From Talpa occidentalis (Eukaryota; Chordata; Mammalia; Eulipotyphla; Talpidae): 64,000 nucleotides of DNA. The stretch spans positions 9,418,440 to 9,482,439 of the forward strand of contig NW_023601543.1 of NCBI RefSeq assembly GCF_014898055.3, in the 5' to 3' direction. Below the pieces are notes generated by a model. The model had not been told where the DNA came from and searched no databases. It saw only the letters and a program-made list of their open reading frames with translations. The position numbers were made by a program, and so were the translations under genes. Shown piece after piece: positions 22,982 through 35,059 of the stretch. How positions within the stretch are numbered: the first letter of the stretch is position 1; every line of letters starts with the position of its first letter.

Positions 22982-24728
22982 CCCCAAATGATGGAGTACC
23001 ATGATATATAAGGCAGTTATACTGACAACAACACAATAATACCAGGGGATCTGAACAGTCTACTTACAACTTTGGACAGATAAACAAGACAAAGAATAAG
23101 CAAATCATAGATTTAAATGAGCCAAACCAAATAGGACTAACAGACATAAACAGAATTCTCCACCCAAAAATCTATGAATACATATTTTTTCAAGTACACA
23201 TGAAACATTTTTAAGAATATGCCATACGTTGGGACATAAGTCAATTGTCAATAAAACTATGAAACCATATGAAGTACAGTTTCTGACCATAATACCATAA
23301 AACTGGAAATCACCAATTAAGAAAACTAGAAAAATGTTTAAAAAACATTGAAAACTAAGCAATATCCTGCCTAACAGATATAGGATAAAAGAGGAAATTA
23401 AATCTGAAATCAAAAAATACTTCAAGACTAATAAAAGCGAGGATACAAGCTACCAGAATCTATAGAATGAAGCAAAAGTAGTCTTAAGAGGGAAGCAGAA
23501 AATATTTCAAGAAGTACTATGCCTAAAGCGACTTGAAAAAGAGGTACAAAAAGAGGTGTTTTTTTTTTTTCTTCCAGAGTTAGAAGGAAAGAAATGATGA
23601 AAGTAAGAATGGAAGTAAACAGAAATTTAAGAGATCAGTGAAACTAAGAGTTGGTTCTTTGAGATGATAAAATTGATAAACCTCTATAGCTAGACTAACA
23701 AAGAGAAAAAGGGAGGAAACATTAGAAAGATTAGAAATAAAGAGGTGAAATTACCAGATAGCATAAAAATAAAAAGGGCTATAAGAGATTACTATGAACA
23801 ATTACACACCAATAAATTCAATAATTAAAGAAATGGACAAAATTCTACAATAATGTAGTTTACCAAGACTAAGCCAGAAAGAAAAAAAAAGGAGTTGAAT
23901 AAATTGGTCACAATTATGGAAATTGAAACAGTAATAAAAAATCTCCCCCAATACAAAACCCAGGGTCAGACAGATTTATAAGCAAATTCTATCAAACCTT
24001 TAAAGAAGAACTTGTTCAAATTACTATAAAAATCCAAGAACAATGAATACTCCCTAATACATTTTATGATGCCAACATTACCTTAATACCAAAATCAGAC
24101 CAAGACAGCACAAGAAAATTGCACACCAATATCCCTGATGAATATTGATGCGAAAATCTTCAACAATATATGAGCAAATCAAATTCAACAAAACATTACA
24201 AGGATTATACATTATGATCAAGTGGGATTTATACCAGAGATGCAAGGATGGCTTAATAAATGTAAATCAACCTATGTAATACATTACATCAACAAAAGAT
24301 AAAAATCATGATAATATCACCAGATGCAGAGAAAGCATTTGATAAGATTCAGCATCCATTTATGATAGAAACTCTAAATAAGGTGGGAATAGAATGAACC
24401 TACCTCAACATAATAACATCCATATTACAAACCTACAGCCAATATAACACTTAATGGTGAAAAATGAAGAAAAAGATGCCCGCTGTTGCCACTTCTGTTG
24501 AACTTAGTATTAGAAGTTTTAGCTAGCATAATCAAATACTAGGAAATACAAGGAATAAAGGTTGGCAAAGAAGTGAAACTATCATTAGTTGCAGGCAATA
24601 TATATAGTCTATATAGACTCCACCAAAAAGTTACTAGAAACAATCAATGAATGCAGTAAAGTGGCAGGTTGTAAAATCAACATAAAAATAATCTGTTGTG
24701 TTTTTATATACAAACAATGAACAGGTAC
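22143..24728 (+). repeat. Old L1 body including ORF2 reverse transcriptase, plus strand
   Basis: From about 23060 to 24700 the sequence follows L1 ORF2 from the endonuclease/linker region into the reverse transcriptase. Landmarks are 'gaaatcaaaaaatacttcaa', 'gggtcagacagatttataag', 'caccaatatccctgatgaa', 'caagtgggatttataccaga' and 'cacttaatggtgaaaaatga'. It is broken by many stops and shifts. The 5' 900 bp (22143-23040) begins 'gaaaatggcagcagggtgaa' and may be the L1 5' region; that part is less certain. The 3' end of L1 is missing. Confidence 0.85.
22946..22979. repeat. (AC)n microsatellite
   Basis: About 17 uninterrupted AC units inside the L1-related region. Likely to vary in length between individuals. 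Confidence 0.95.
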
Positions 24729-24754
24729 TGATGAGGCAGTCTACTACGATGGCC

Positions 24755-24945
24755 TAGCAGGTGCAGCAGTGTAGTATAATGATTAGGAGGGTTGGGCCTG
24801 GAGCCACACTGCCTGGGTTTGACTTCAGTTATGCCGTTTTCTAAACGAACTCTTTTGAGTTCTCTGTGGTTCAGTTTCCTCCTCTGGGAAATAGAATAGT
24901 GGTACCTACCTCATAAAGTTGTTATGAAATTAATTTCCTTAATAA
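24755..24945 (+). repeat. MIR SINE, plus strand
   Basis: A well-preserved MIR: 'gtagtataatgattaggagg', 'gcctggagccacactgcctg', 'ggttcagtttcctcctctgg', 'aatagtggtacctacctcat', 'aaagttgttatgaaattaat'. Confidence 0.92.
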
Positions 24946-25982
24946 AGGGAAAACATCTGTTAAGTGTCTGAAGGATATTTTATGTTGCTATTATTATTCC
25001 CCCATTTATCTTTTAACTTCTGTGGACCCCCAGGGATCTTTCTTTGGCTGTCTGCTGTTGTCCACCTACTGAGTACCTACGTCACCACTTCACGCCCATG
25101 GGTTCAACTAAAATTTATGTTCATTTCAGTTTTGCGAAAGGTGACAGCACCACTGCTGAGAATCCACAAATGCCAATATCCGTGACCTGCCGTCTAACTA
25201 TATATTAGTGCTGTCACGTCCTAAGACATGTAACATATTTCTAAATTCTCTGCCAGAAAATCTCCCACAATAATGAGCAAGCCTACTTTGGTGAGCTAGA
25301 CTGAACTACGTGAGTCTTCTCCTTGGTTCCTTCACAATAAGTAATCCCTGACATCATGGGGGCATGGATCCTTTGAAGAATCTAAAGGACTATATTACCA
25401 ACCAGCAGGGAAATACACACATATCAACACAGGGTGAAAGTCAATTTCACCAGGTTTCCAGACCCCTTATATCCCATGCCTAGCTACAGAAGGTCATAAA
25501 GATGGACCCCCAGATATAAACCTCTGCTAAAATTCAATCTTTGCTTACACCTCTGAGTCTTTATGTTGGGATTGAGTGGATCTGAAAACAGAACCAAGGA
25601 AAGTGAAAACATAAATCTAAGTGAAATATATCTGAGGGAAAAAATAGACCTAAGTTGGCCTTGGCCATCCTCCCTAGACCTCCTTTCTCTTTGGGGCTCC
25701 CAATTCTGCCTCTTAACCAAAGGAGAGGGAAGTCTGTGGCAAGTAATTACAAGTTAAGAAAACAGACCCAATTAAGTCCTGTAACTCAGTTGACATCATC
25801 TATTTATTGATAGTTTGCTAGTTCCAATAAAACACTTTCTTTTAAATATCCCACATGGTCTCACCCTTGCAAGTAATTACTCTAATATTTTAATGAAAAT
25901 TAATGGAATCAGGGAATGTAAAGTGCTTAGAATAGCAGCTGGCATATAGCAAGTGTGATATCACTTGCTGTTGTATTATGTG
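24946..25982. other. Unique non-coding DNA
   Basis: No repeat or gene was recognised. A poly-purine bias is visible around 25580-25640 only in short runs. Confidence 0.45.
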
Positions 25983-26280
25983 CACACAGAATGAGTATTT
26001 TTAAAAAGATTTATTTATTTATACAAGAACCGGGGTACAAGCCAGATGTGCAGGAGGGTGAGAGGATTCACCAGAGAGAGAGCGGGGAGCAGAACAGGCA
26101 GACGGACTGAAAGCACTGCTGAGGGGAGCAGCGGGGGAGACAGGAGAGGTCTGCTGCACCATGTGAGTAGCTCCCTGGCCAGCTGGGGATCGAACCTGCA
26201 CTGCAGAGGCTGCGGACAGCTTCACAGCGCTGAGCTCGACCCACTGCACCACCGGGGAGGCTCACACCCAGAATGAATAT
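25983..26280 (-). repeat. tRNA-derived SINE, minus strand
   Basis: The body is 26001-26262. The reversed tail 'aaagatttatttatttatac' is the complement of AATAAATCTTT. The head ends 'ccaccggggaggct'. Target duplication: 'cacacagaatgagtattt' at 25983-26000 and 'cacacccagaatgaatat' at 26263-26280. Confidence 0.92.
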
Positions 26281-26307
26281 TAAGGGGTGTTTCCCAATAT
26301 AATATAT

Positions 26308-26405
26308 CAGGGGAGGAGGAGAGAATGGGGAAATTAAAAGGAGGAAGAAAGAGGAGTCGAAGGAAGAGGGAAAAAAAGAGGAAGTAGAAAAGGAGAAAGA
26401 AGACC
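26308..26405. repeat. Purine-rich (GA) tract
   Basis: About 100 bp almost entirely A and G on the plus strand, with units such as 'ggaggaagaaagagg'. It could form triplex or unusual structures. Confidence 0.85.
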
Positions 26406-26419
26406 TCCCGTTTACTGAG

Positions 26420-26610
26420 GGATTGATATGTAATGGGAGCTATTTTAAATGCTTTATCCCTCATTTAATGCTTACAGAAACCCTAAGAGATAGGAGCTAT
26501 TATTATCCCCATTTTACAGATGAGGTAGAATCTCAAAGAATTTCTTATATGTTACAGATCACAGAGTGAACGAATGACAGAGCAGAAATGGGAAGGCAGA
26601 TTTGCTTTAT
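26420..26610 (-). repeat. MIR SINE, minus strand
   Basis: Reverse-complement MIR landmarks: 'gctattttaaatgctttatc', 'attatccccattttacagat', 'cacagagtgaacgaatgaca'. Confidence 0.88.
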
Positions 26611-27149
26611 CCCAAACTCGCACACACATCTACTGTTCCTCATATAGTTTCCACTGTAAGAAATCCATTTTAAAATGATTGCAGCAAAAATGTTTGGTTT
26701 CTAATCATGTGCATGTTTCACACTTAGTGATAGTGACAACTATACAATTGATTGTATTCCTTCTTTACCTTCACCACTCAAAAGATGACAATCAAATCTG
26801 AAGCTCAACCACAACAATTATGTTGGCTCTCAAGCTGGAATATTTGAGGAATTTTTCTTCCATGGACTGAATTTTCAATCTCAATCTCTATTTTTATTAG
26901 TATTTCAGTATGACTGTATTTGTTATAAGGCAAAATCTTTTGTGCCAAAAAAGGGGACACAAAATATGTACATAAATAAAAAATGAATATGTTCACTTCC
27001 TGGTTTGAAAATTATTCCTACAATGTACTGTATGGTGCTCATTTGTTTTTCAACGCTTTTCTTCATATATTACAAATCCTTTATCCCAATCTCTGTCCCA
27101 TCCCAACCTAATAACAGAGGCCCGCTCCAACCCTATTTTAGTTATTTAA

Positions 27150-27365
27150 CAAACATTTACATGAACTTAGGAGCCAGGTGTTTTGCTCTGCTAGAATTCT
27201 CAGCTACTTCTCATTGCAGCCTTATGACAATGGTTTCTGTTATCCTTCACTTTATAGATGGGAAGCTGACACACAGAGAGGTCATGTAGCTATTTAATGT
27301 CACACCAGTAAGACGCTCAGCCAAGATTTAAATTCAGGCAGTCTTGCTTGAATCTACACCTTCAA
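27150..27365 (-). repeat. MIR SINE, minus strand
   Basis: Reverse-complement MIR landmarks: 'gagccaggtgttttgctctg', 'cactttatagatgggaagct', 'cagagaggtcatgtagctat', 'ttcaggcagtcttgc'. Confidence 0.85.
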
Positions 27366-27370
27366 GTGAG

Positions 27371-28140
27371 GCTGAACCACATCAACCACCACCAATGAGG
27401 TCACATAACATGGGATATAATAAAGTCTTAGCAAATATTTGGTGAGTAAATGAGTGACTGAATAAATAAACCTCAAGACTTGTCTAGGGCCATCCTTACT
27501 TCCCTTGGAAGCTGGTCTTTTGCTTTCACAAAAACTCTGATTCAGCTTGGTCAATGGATTAAAGCCCAAAATTTACCTTCTAGGCTTGGCATCTGTTATC
27601 TAGTTTTTCTGGCATGACCCTCTCTAACCCCTAAGCACTCTGACTCAGATTCACCCTATGGTTCTCTCGGTTAAAGCAGGGCCCTGCCCTAGTGCCAGTC
27701 CATTAAGAAACAAATGCTAAGACTGTCCCACTTGTCTGGACTCCTGAATAAGATCCCCCCAGGTACCCTCAAAGGGGTGGCTCAGGAATTCTGATGATGT
27801 CTGTACTGCTCTGGAATTAGTGCATAGTAGTAATTTGCATGCCCATGTGTTCCGTCCACATTTGACAGGTATCATCTAAATATGTACCAACTAATACAGG
27901 GCAGGTCAGGGGGGGTGGTTTATTGGAGGAAATGATGTTTGGGCTTTAGGTATAAAAAATAAGGTTGTTTCAAGCCATTAAGTATGGAAAAATACATATT
28001 AGCAAAGGTATAGTCCTTCTATTTCCTGATGGAACTATATGAAAAGACCTTATTTTCATTCCCTTTCAACTCTAGTTTGTGTTGGCTATTCTTTTTTGTT
28101 AATATTTTATTGAATCTGATGAATTGAACTGATACTAGCT
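27371..28140. other. Unique non-coding DNA
   Basis: No repeat or coding gene was recognised. Confidence 0.45.
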
Positions 28141-28142
28141 AT

Positions 28143-28429
28143 AATAATTTGAAAGTAGGGCCTCCCCTGCTGGCGCAGCGATTGAGCGCCATGCTGCGAA
28201 GCTGTCCGCAGCCCCTGCAGTGCTGGTTCGAACCCCAGCTGCCAGCGAGGGTCCCACATGGTGCGCAGACCTCTCTTGCTGCGCCCGCTGCTCCCCTCAG
28301 CAGTGTGTTTTGTTGGTCTGCCTTTTCTGTTCCCCACTCTGCCTCTGGTGAATCCTCTCACCCTCCCACGCTTCTGACTGTACCCAGTGCTTATATAAAT
28401 AAATCTTTAAAAAAAATAATTTGAAAGAA
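28143..28429 (+). repeat. tRNA-derived SINE with clear T+ tail
   Basis: The body is 28158-28414. The tail reads 'tataaataaatctttaaaaa', that is AATAAA followed by TCTTT before poly(A). Target duplication: 'aataatttgaaagta' at 28143-28157 and 'aataatttgaaagaa' at 28415-28429. Confidence 0.93.
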
Positions 28430-29365
28430 AAATAATTTTATCCAAAATATTATTAAAAACCATCATGCTACAGGGTCTCCAATCCAATTTTGCCTTTCCC
28501 TGTGGCCCTTCTTCTGCCTCTCTTTCTCCTTTTCACCCAGAGTTGGCCTGGTCACTAAAGTAGGATGAAAAGGACAGAGAGATCCCCCAATAACATGAAA
28601 TTAAAAGTGACCCAAGTAGGGCATTAAACCTGAGTGTTCCTTGTGCTTTCCCCAAGAACATTCCAGAGCATGGTACACCTCATCCAGACAGAAAAAGGAA
28701 GACCTAGGAGAACATTCCTGAACATATGCCAATGCTCCCTGGTCTTGAGAGAAACTCCCTTTATGCTGTGAGGATCCTGGAAGAATCCCAGTTCTTTGAA
28801 AACTCTCTCCAGGGTAGGTGTTTCATAATTTGAAGGGAAAAAAGGAGCAGGGAGAAAGAGGGCCCGAGGTGACAGAAAGGCTGAGAGAGTGAGAGACAGT
28901 ATTATCTGTACTGTTCAGGTCTGATGACAAGGGACCAAGACAACAGAACATGTTCCCTGCACAAAAACCACCCTCCGAGAGAATGGACCTCACTCCAGGT
29001 TTTCTGGTCACAGTCTGGGGTCCCGCTAAATCAGAGTGTCCTCTTCTGCCTCAATTCTCCCTCCAAAGGTCAGTGCTGTGTGGGGTTCCTGCTGCCATGC
29101 TCCACTGGGATTCCCTGGACAGTGACCGGGAGGGAGCCCAAGTCTACTTTTTCTCTCTGCTCACGATGACTCAGACCGCACTCAGGCAGTGCGTGGGCAG
29201 AAAGGCCTGCCCTTGGCCAAAGTTCCAGGCACATGAGCTGCATGGCTCAGCCCTGGACAGTGAAGTAATCGAACAAGGAAGAGCAAGGCTGACAGGAGGT
29301 ACAATGATGGCAGACTTGGACGGACGGAATGGTATTTGAGCCCAAGTTATCCAGAAGGAGAGATA
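28430..29365. other. Unique non-coding DNA
   Basis: No interspersed repeat was recognised. A frame of 129 codons (28950-29339, plus) is the longest. Its translation shows no domain and it overlaps antisense frames, so it is treated as chance. Confidence 0.4.
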
Positions 29366-29369
29366 GACG

Positions 29370-29575
29370 CTAGCACTTAAAACGCAGTGACTGTAAGCCA
29401 AGCCTGGTGCCAGTTACTTTACACACATATTTTATTTCATCCTCACAACTCTACTATCATCACTCATTGTGAAGATAAGGAAATTGAGGTACAGAGAGCA
29501 TTTGTGGCTGTTCATGGTTCTATGGCCAGAAAGTGGCAGTGTAGGAGTTTAAATCCTGCTCGACCAGATTTTAAA
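29370..29575 (-). repeat. MIR SINE, minus strand
   Basis: Reverse-complement MIR landmarks: 'taagccaagcctggtgccag', 'tatttcatcctcacaactct', 'aagataaggaaattgaggta', 'ggagtttaaatcctgct'. Confidence 0.85.
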
Positions 29576-29579
29576 ATGA

Positions 29580-31730
29580 ATGTGTCTGCTCAGGAATGCC
29601 TCCTGGAACTCGCTCGCTCATAGCACGTTTGCTACACGCTACCTGCTTACCTGCTCCTGTAGTGACGGGGAGAAGCGGTGCCCTCAAAGAAGTAAAAGGC
29701 AGAACTGGATCTTCCCCCCACAGGTTGGCAGCAGAAAGCAGCCTGAGTTGGTTGTGAAGTCACCTGCTCCAGGAGCTGTTTGGAGGTGCCCCTAGGAGGA
29801 CGGCACAGCAGTGTCGCTGGTGTTGCTGCTCCCACCCCTAATCTCTTAATTATATTTGCTCTTGGTGTCCAGCTGTCTTATGTTTCTTTCTCAGACCTTC
29901 ATTTTTCAAATCCACCACAGAAGCAACACTTTCGACGCACTTGTACCATGTTAAGTGCTTGCAATGCAAGAGCTTTACTGGGCCTCACAACAATCCACTG
30001 AGGCAAGGGAAGGGTGGGAAATAAATCAAAGATCAACCAGGTAAATGAGCGGTGCGCGCGGGCAGCAGTATTCTTGGCTTATTACATAGGTGAGGAAGCA
30101 GAGACACACAACAGGGACGTGAGTACCCGAGGTGACACAGCAAGGAGGTGGCAAAGTCAGGACGGACTCCCACCCCCACCCGGGCTGCCTCTCTCTGGAG
30201 GCCTCGCTCTCCACCACTGTTGCTCCTGCCTCCCTGCCTCCCTGCCACTGTAGCCTCATCTTCTGGGTCCTCTGCTACAACTCTTCATAGGGACCTCCTG
30301 CTTGACTATGGCTCTAGAAATGGATATTACCATAGTGGCCCTGGCCTATGGCTCCCTCCTTCCACTATGATGCATTCTGAGGCTCCACACACTTCTCCAG
30401 TCCAACCCAACATCAGCTCCTGCCCACGGTTCACAGAGTTTTTCTCAATCTTGGCACTAGGGACCAAACAAAACCCAAAGTTTTCCCCTTTCAGGACTGG
30501 AAGCCTCAGCCCCTCCTGTTTCTCAACAAAGCTACTGCTCAGAAATTTCTGCAAGGCCAGGTTAAAAGCAAAGAGCTCCACCACCTACATACTAGGGCCT
30601 TTTTCTCAGTAAAAGTCACCGCAGTGGCACACTCACTCTTCACCCATCCCCTTGCAACGGGGGGCATTCACGCAAGCCAGTTTTAAATCTTTCAATAGAG
30701 AGACTCAAAACAAGTCAAAGTCACAATCCTCCTTTAGTAGTCCTGTTGTAACTAGACAAGTCTCCAGGGTGGGAAGAAGTTAGTCCCTTAACAAGGGCCC
30801 GCTCTTAATTACGCCGCTGCCAGGAATGCTGAGGCAGGGTCTGCATTCAACGCTGCTCCGGAAGACCAGCCCCGGCTCTTTGTCATCTAATCACCTGGTA
30901 AGAACATCATCTTGGCTGAGTCTTTCCAGAGCCTCTGAATGGTCAACATTTGGAGTAAGTATTACAGAACAGAAAGGGGATTGTTAATTATTGCACGGGC
31001 CTTCTCTTCCCTGGGACAATAGATCAGGCTGGACGTTTATTGAGTGATGGGGGGAAGCAGGGAGGCGGTGCGGTGGTTTCAGGATGGCCTCTGGGTCACA
31101 AGGTCAGGTTTCTAAAAGTTATTGTACAGACTGCTGTTGGTAGCTCTGCTTATTAGAGAGAATTAGATCCTTTGTGTTGTTTGTAAAAGCGAGAAAGTCC
31201 CAGCCAGATTCTGGCTTAAGTGAAACTTTTATTGCTGTCAGTCACTCGGCCCCGCCAGCCTGAACCCTCTGTGGGAGTTCTTGAAGGGCCAACTACCTTT
31301 CCTCATTCACAGATCTGTCTGGGTAGACCCAAAACTCTTGAGAGCAGAGAATGCCATTGTGGCTTACAGGTGCTTTGCAAGAGATGACATATTTGGACAG
31401 TTCAAAGCACTGGGGGTTGCAAGAATTTTTAGCGCCCTTTAATGTAATGACTTACTGCTTGCCTTCTCCACTAGCTAGGAACTCCAGGCCAGCACGATTT
31501 TGTTTCCTGCTGCTGTATGTCCAGCATGCAGCATTGACCTTGGTATATAGCAGAAAATACAGATTTGTGGAGAAAACGCAGACATTTTATAGAGCACGTC
31601 GCATGTCTCTAAGGTCTCTCACACACTATCCTAGAAAATGCACATGTGCGCGAATGTATGTATGAAATATGAAAACACTATGGGCTTTTTTCAACTATTA
31701 ATCCCACTTTATCTAGAGAGGGACTGAGAC
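29580..31730. other. Nearly repeat-free non-coding DNA
   Basis: Only a possible MIR scrap (about 29950-30135, minus) was noted. A 154-codon frame at 30148-30612 (plus) has low-complexity composition and overlaps antisense frames, so it is not called a gene. The stretch 30960-31320 contains AT-rich homeobox-like cores (for example 'ttgttaattattgc' near 30980) in otherwise moderate-GC DNA, which is a common look of conserved non-coding elements. That is inference from composition only. Confidence 0.4.
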
Positions 31731-32430
31731 AGTAACAATATCCCCAAGGGGGCAGGGCCCGGGTTTGAATCCAGGCCAGCGGGCTCCAGAGTCCTGTCCC
31801 TACCCTTCACCGCTGTTCTCTGCTCTGAGGAGGGCGCAGCCGTCGACAGTGGAAATGGAGGCCTCTCCCCTCACGGAGAGGAGTAAGAAGACAGAAAGAC
31901 CGTGCCGAGGTTTAGCCCCATCAAACTGATTTTAAACAAAGAAACAAGTATCCCCAGTCCCTCAAGTCACGGGGGAGAACGAGGCAGGCAGGAGCTTGGA
32001 GAGCCGTGGAAGCTGGAGGGGTCGCCTTGGAGACCATGGAAGGGAAGAGAAGCGGGGCCCCGAGGCACAAAGGCAGGGAGAGGGACGGGCAACCCAGAGC
32101 CCCGGCCTCTCCAGCTGCTGGGGGTGGGGGGGGCGGTCATCTGCAGCGGCCTGGTGGGCGCACGGAAAGCCCAGCGACGTCTGCAGAGCCGGCTCCGCCG
32201 CGCGGGCCCGCGGGGCCAGGGAGCCCGTCTTCCCGCACTTCCAGCCGCAAGCAAGCAAGGGGACTGCTGGGAAGCCTCTGAACCATGCCTGTCCCTGCGA
32301 GCACCGTAACAACTAAAGCCCTCGTCTTCTTACAAAATTTACAGAATGGCACTCCGCTGCGGAAGAAAAGAAGAAAACAAATGAAGAGAAAACGAGGAGA
32401 CACCGGCACTCGAGACGCCGCGAAAGAATA
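31731..32430. promoter_or_regulatory. CpG-rich block (candidate CpG island)
   Basis: The GC and CpG density is clearly above the rest of the window, highest at about 31990-32270 (for example 'ctccgccgcgcgggcccgcg' near 32191). All six-frame translations here stay open for about 90-135 codons, which high GC alone explains. No SINE accounts for the CpGs. It may be an orphan CpG island, a promoter of a non-coding transcript, or the remains of one. No start site or splice structure could be identified. Confidence 0.5.
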
Positions 32431-32741
32431 AAATGGCCCAGATGACTCACTCAGGTGATGCTACACATCACACGCCCGGTGCTCATTTAGCTCCCGAGTA
32501 CCCCATAGGGTATGCACTCAAGACTGTTTTAAAATATTCATTTACTTGAAATCCAGTTATCCATATTTCCATTTTGATGTACCATATATTCAAGACTGCA
32601 TTTAAATATTCTATTAAAACGGATTCATTGTCAAATAACATAGAATCCGCCAAACTAATAGCTAACATTTCAGCACTAAGCCTTCATCACAGCTACGTCA
32701 AACCCTGATACCCCCTTCATTTCTTTCCAATTCTAGCACCT

Positions 32742-32755
32742 GTAACCATAGCAAC
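32742..32755. promoter_or_regulatory. Second consensus RFX X-box
   Basis: GTAACCATAGCAAC fits the GTNRCC-NN-RGYAAC consensus at every position. It lies about 300 bp downstream of the CpG-rich block. Function is inferred. Confidence 0.55.
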
Positions 32756-34870
32756 GTACACTGAAACCTTTCAAGCAGAACAGAACTGACAATCACACTA
32801 ACAGCACAAATACCTGAGCTGAGAAAAGAGAGGGGCGGCCCAAGTAGGTAGCTGTTGAAATTAAAAGCTAATGACAAGAAAACAGCTGGAAACAAGCCCC
32901 GCTCACCCTGCTGCCTCCTCCGAGCACAGGCACGGTCTGTGGAGCCCAATTTGATTTCTGTTTTATTAGTGAAGCTGCCATCCATGAGGGCTTCTTCGGC
33001 GTCACCCCAACAAACGAGCGGAGTGGAAACTTAAGAAAAATAAGTTGTTTGGAGAAAAATGCAAGGGCTGCATGGGTCTGCCAAGAATGTGAGCCCCGCG
33101 TGTTTTCTGCTTGTCCACGAGACAGACACCGGAGCCCTCTTACTGCATCCTTTCCACATGTAAACACGTGTCCGTAAACTGCAAGGAATTGTCTGCCGTT
33201 GAGAAAAGACTCCCATTAGCCAATTAGAGTAATTACATGGATTAAGATTTCTTGTTTTTGGTGGTTCCTTTTTTTTTTTTCCCCGTTAAATCCCTAATTC
33301 CTTCTTGCCCAGGAAAGAAGGGAGAAACAGCTGATAGAGCCAGAGAATTAAACGGAGGGCAAACTAGGGCATTCTCATTTTCAGATCCCAAAATGTAATT
33401 GAAATTTTATGCTTACCTCAACATAACAACATGTGATGATGTCTGTGCAAGGGAAGGCATAAAGGGTCACGTTTCCCCAAGACTTCAATTACGGTAGCTT
33501 CTATCTTCCCTAAAACAGCATTTGGTCTCAGAAAATTGCCTTTAATGGTGCAGGTGTTTGTTGAGAGTATCCATCATATTTAGTCCCAAGCACTCCATAT
33601 TAATTCACCGGTTTCATTAGCAGAAGCCTTTTCTTCCAGCTGACAATGAAAAGTAAATGTAATTTCAAACAGATGTGCTGTTTTTCTAAGAATCAGAAAG
33701 AGGAAAAAGAAGCTGCCTTGGCTAGAGACGGGGAGATGAGCCTCCAGCCCTTCCATGCACCCAGCGCAGCTCTCTGGAGCATATTCTGAACTGTATCCAC
33801 ATGCATGCCCTCCTCTGCATCACAAGGACGTCTCCCCACGCCCGAGCAGCCACTTTCGAGCACTGCCAATACCTACAGACTGTTTCCCTAGCCTGATGCA
33901 AATGATCGGCATTACTACTATTAAGAAAAGTGACCTGAAAATGCCACTAAAAACAACTTAGACAGATTCAATTTACACTATTTCAGCTAGTAATGTTTCC
34001 CTGGCCCTACAGAAAGTCATAATGATGAGTCCCTGACCGCATTTGTAAATGTCTTTATGTGCATGCACAGATAATGCCACATCCAGAGTTCACCTCTCTG
34101 GGAGCCTCATTTACCCATGATATAGCTAAGAACTAGAGCACCAGAAAATAAAGGCCTGTCTGCTTACAATTATTTCAAGTATAAGTTTAACAAGCAGCGT
34201 TCAATTCAATTCAACAAATAACCATGTTGGACACTTGACCCACGCTTATAAGGGCAGGGAAGGGTCTGGGCCTAGTTTCCCACAGCTGCCAGTCTCTGTT
34301 TCCAGAGCAAGAAAAGAGCTTTCTGTGAGCTTTGGCCTGCAAAGCTTTGTCTGCTAATTAACAGGCCCTCCATTCCACTGAGGTCAGTTCCTTGGTGATG
34401 TAGAAGTTGGTTGTTAGTAGCCAACCCCTCTAAAAATCCCCTAGAAGAACCTGCCTTCCAAAAGAATGACTATGTTCTACATAGGTCTATATTTAGGGGA
34501 AGATTCAGTGCCTCTGTTTATGGGAGGCCTTAGTTCTAGCCCTTTTAGGTTAGGTTGATGGCACGGCCAATAAATGTCTGTTAGAAGAGCAAGGTCATTA
34601 CAAGTCATCTAGTCCACTAACTGCACTTTTCAGACAGTTGAAAGAAAGTTCAGTGAAATGAAAGAGCCTTAATTCCATGAACACTACACTGAGCCTGTTG
34701 CTTCCTAGTTAAATACTTTTTGGCTCCTCTGGCCTCCAGGACAGAGGCCAAACTCTTTGGCACAGATTATAAGGTCCGCAATGCAGATTCCTGCCAATGT
34801 CGCCAGTCTTTCCTCCTTGCCACTACCCATAATCCTCGTCCTCTCTGCTCAGCCCCAGTGAACATTTATG
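32756..34870. other. Repeat-poor non-coding DNA
   Basis: No recognised repeat in about 2 kb, which is unusual for this window. No coding gene was recognised. The sequence may include conserved non-coding DNA. Confidence 0.45.
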
Positions 34871-34876
34871 GCAATG

Positions 34877-35052
34877 GCTATCGACGTTGGTCACACACCA
34901 GAATCAGCTGGCATGCTTTGGAACATCCTGACACCCAGACTACGCCCAAGAGATTCTGATATAATTGATCTCATTTAGGGCCCAAACTTTGGCATGTCTT
35001 ATAAATGCCCTTGAGTGATTGTAATATTTTGCCAGGGATGAGAACCACTGAG
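34877..35052 (+). repeat. MER5A-like hAT relic
   Basis: The right end 'gggatgagaaccactgag' and internal 'accagaatcagctggcatgc' and 'agagattctgatataattga' correspond to the hAT-Charlie MER5A family. The left terminal repeat is worn. Confidence 0.65.
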
Positions 35053-35059
35053 TATGGTG

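Noticed and set aside
28950..29339. 129-codon plus-strand ORF
   Set aside because: No similarity recognised, antisense frames equally open, and no upstream promoter or splice context.
30148..30612. 154-codon plus-strand ORF
   Set aside because: Pro/Ser/Leu-rich chance frame in GC-rich DNA, overlapping antisense frames of similar length, with no recognisable domain.
31902..32316. Several overlapping ORFs of 90-135 codons on both strands
   Set aside because: High GC removes stop codons in all frames. No frame has distinct protein-like features.
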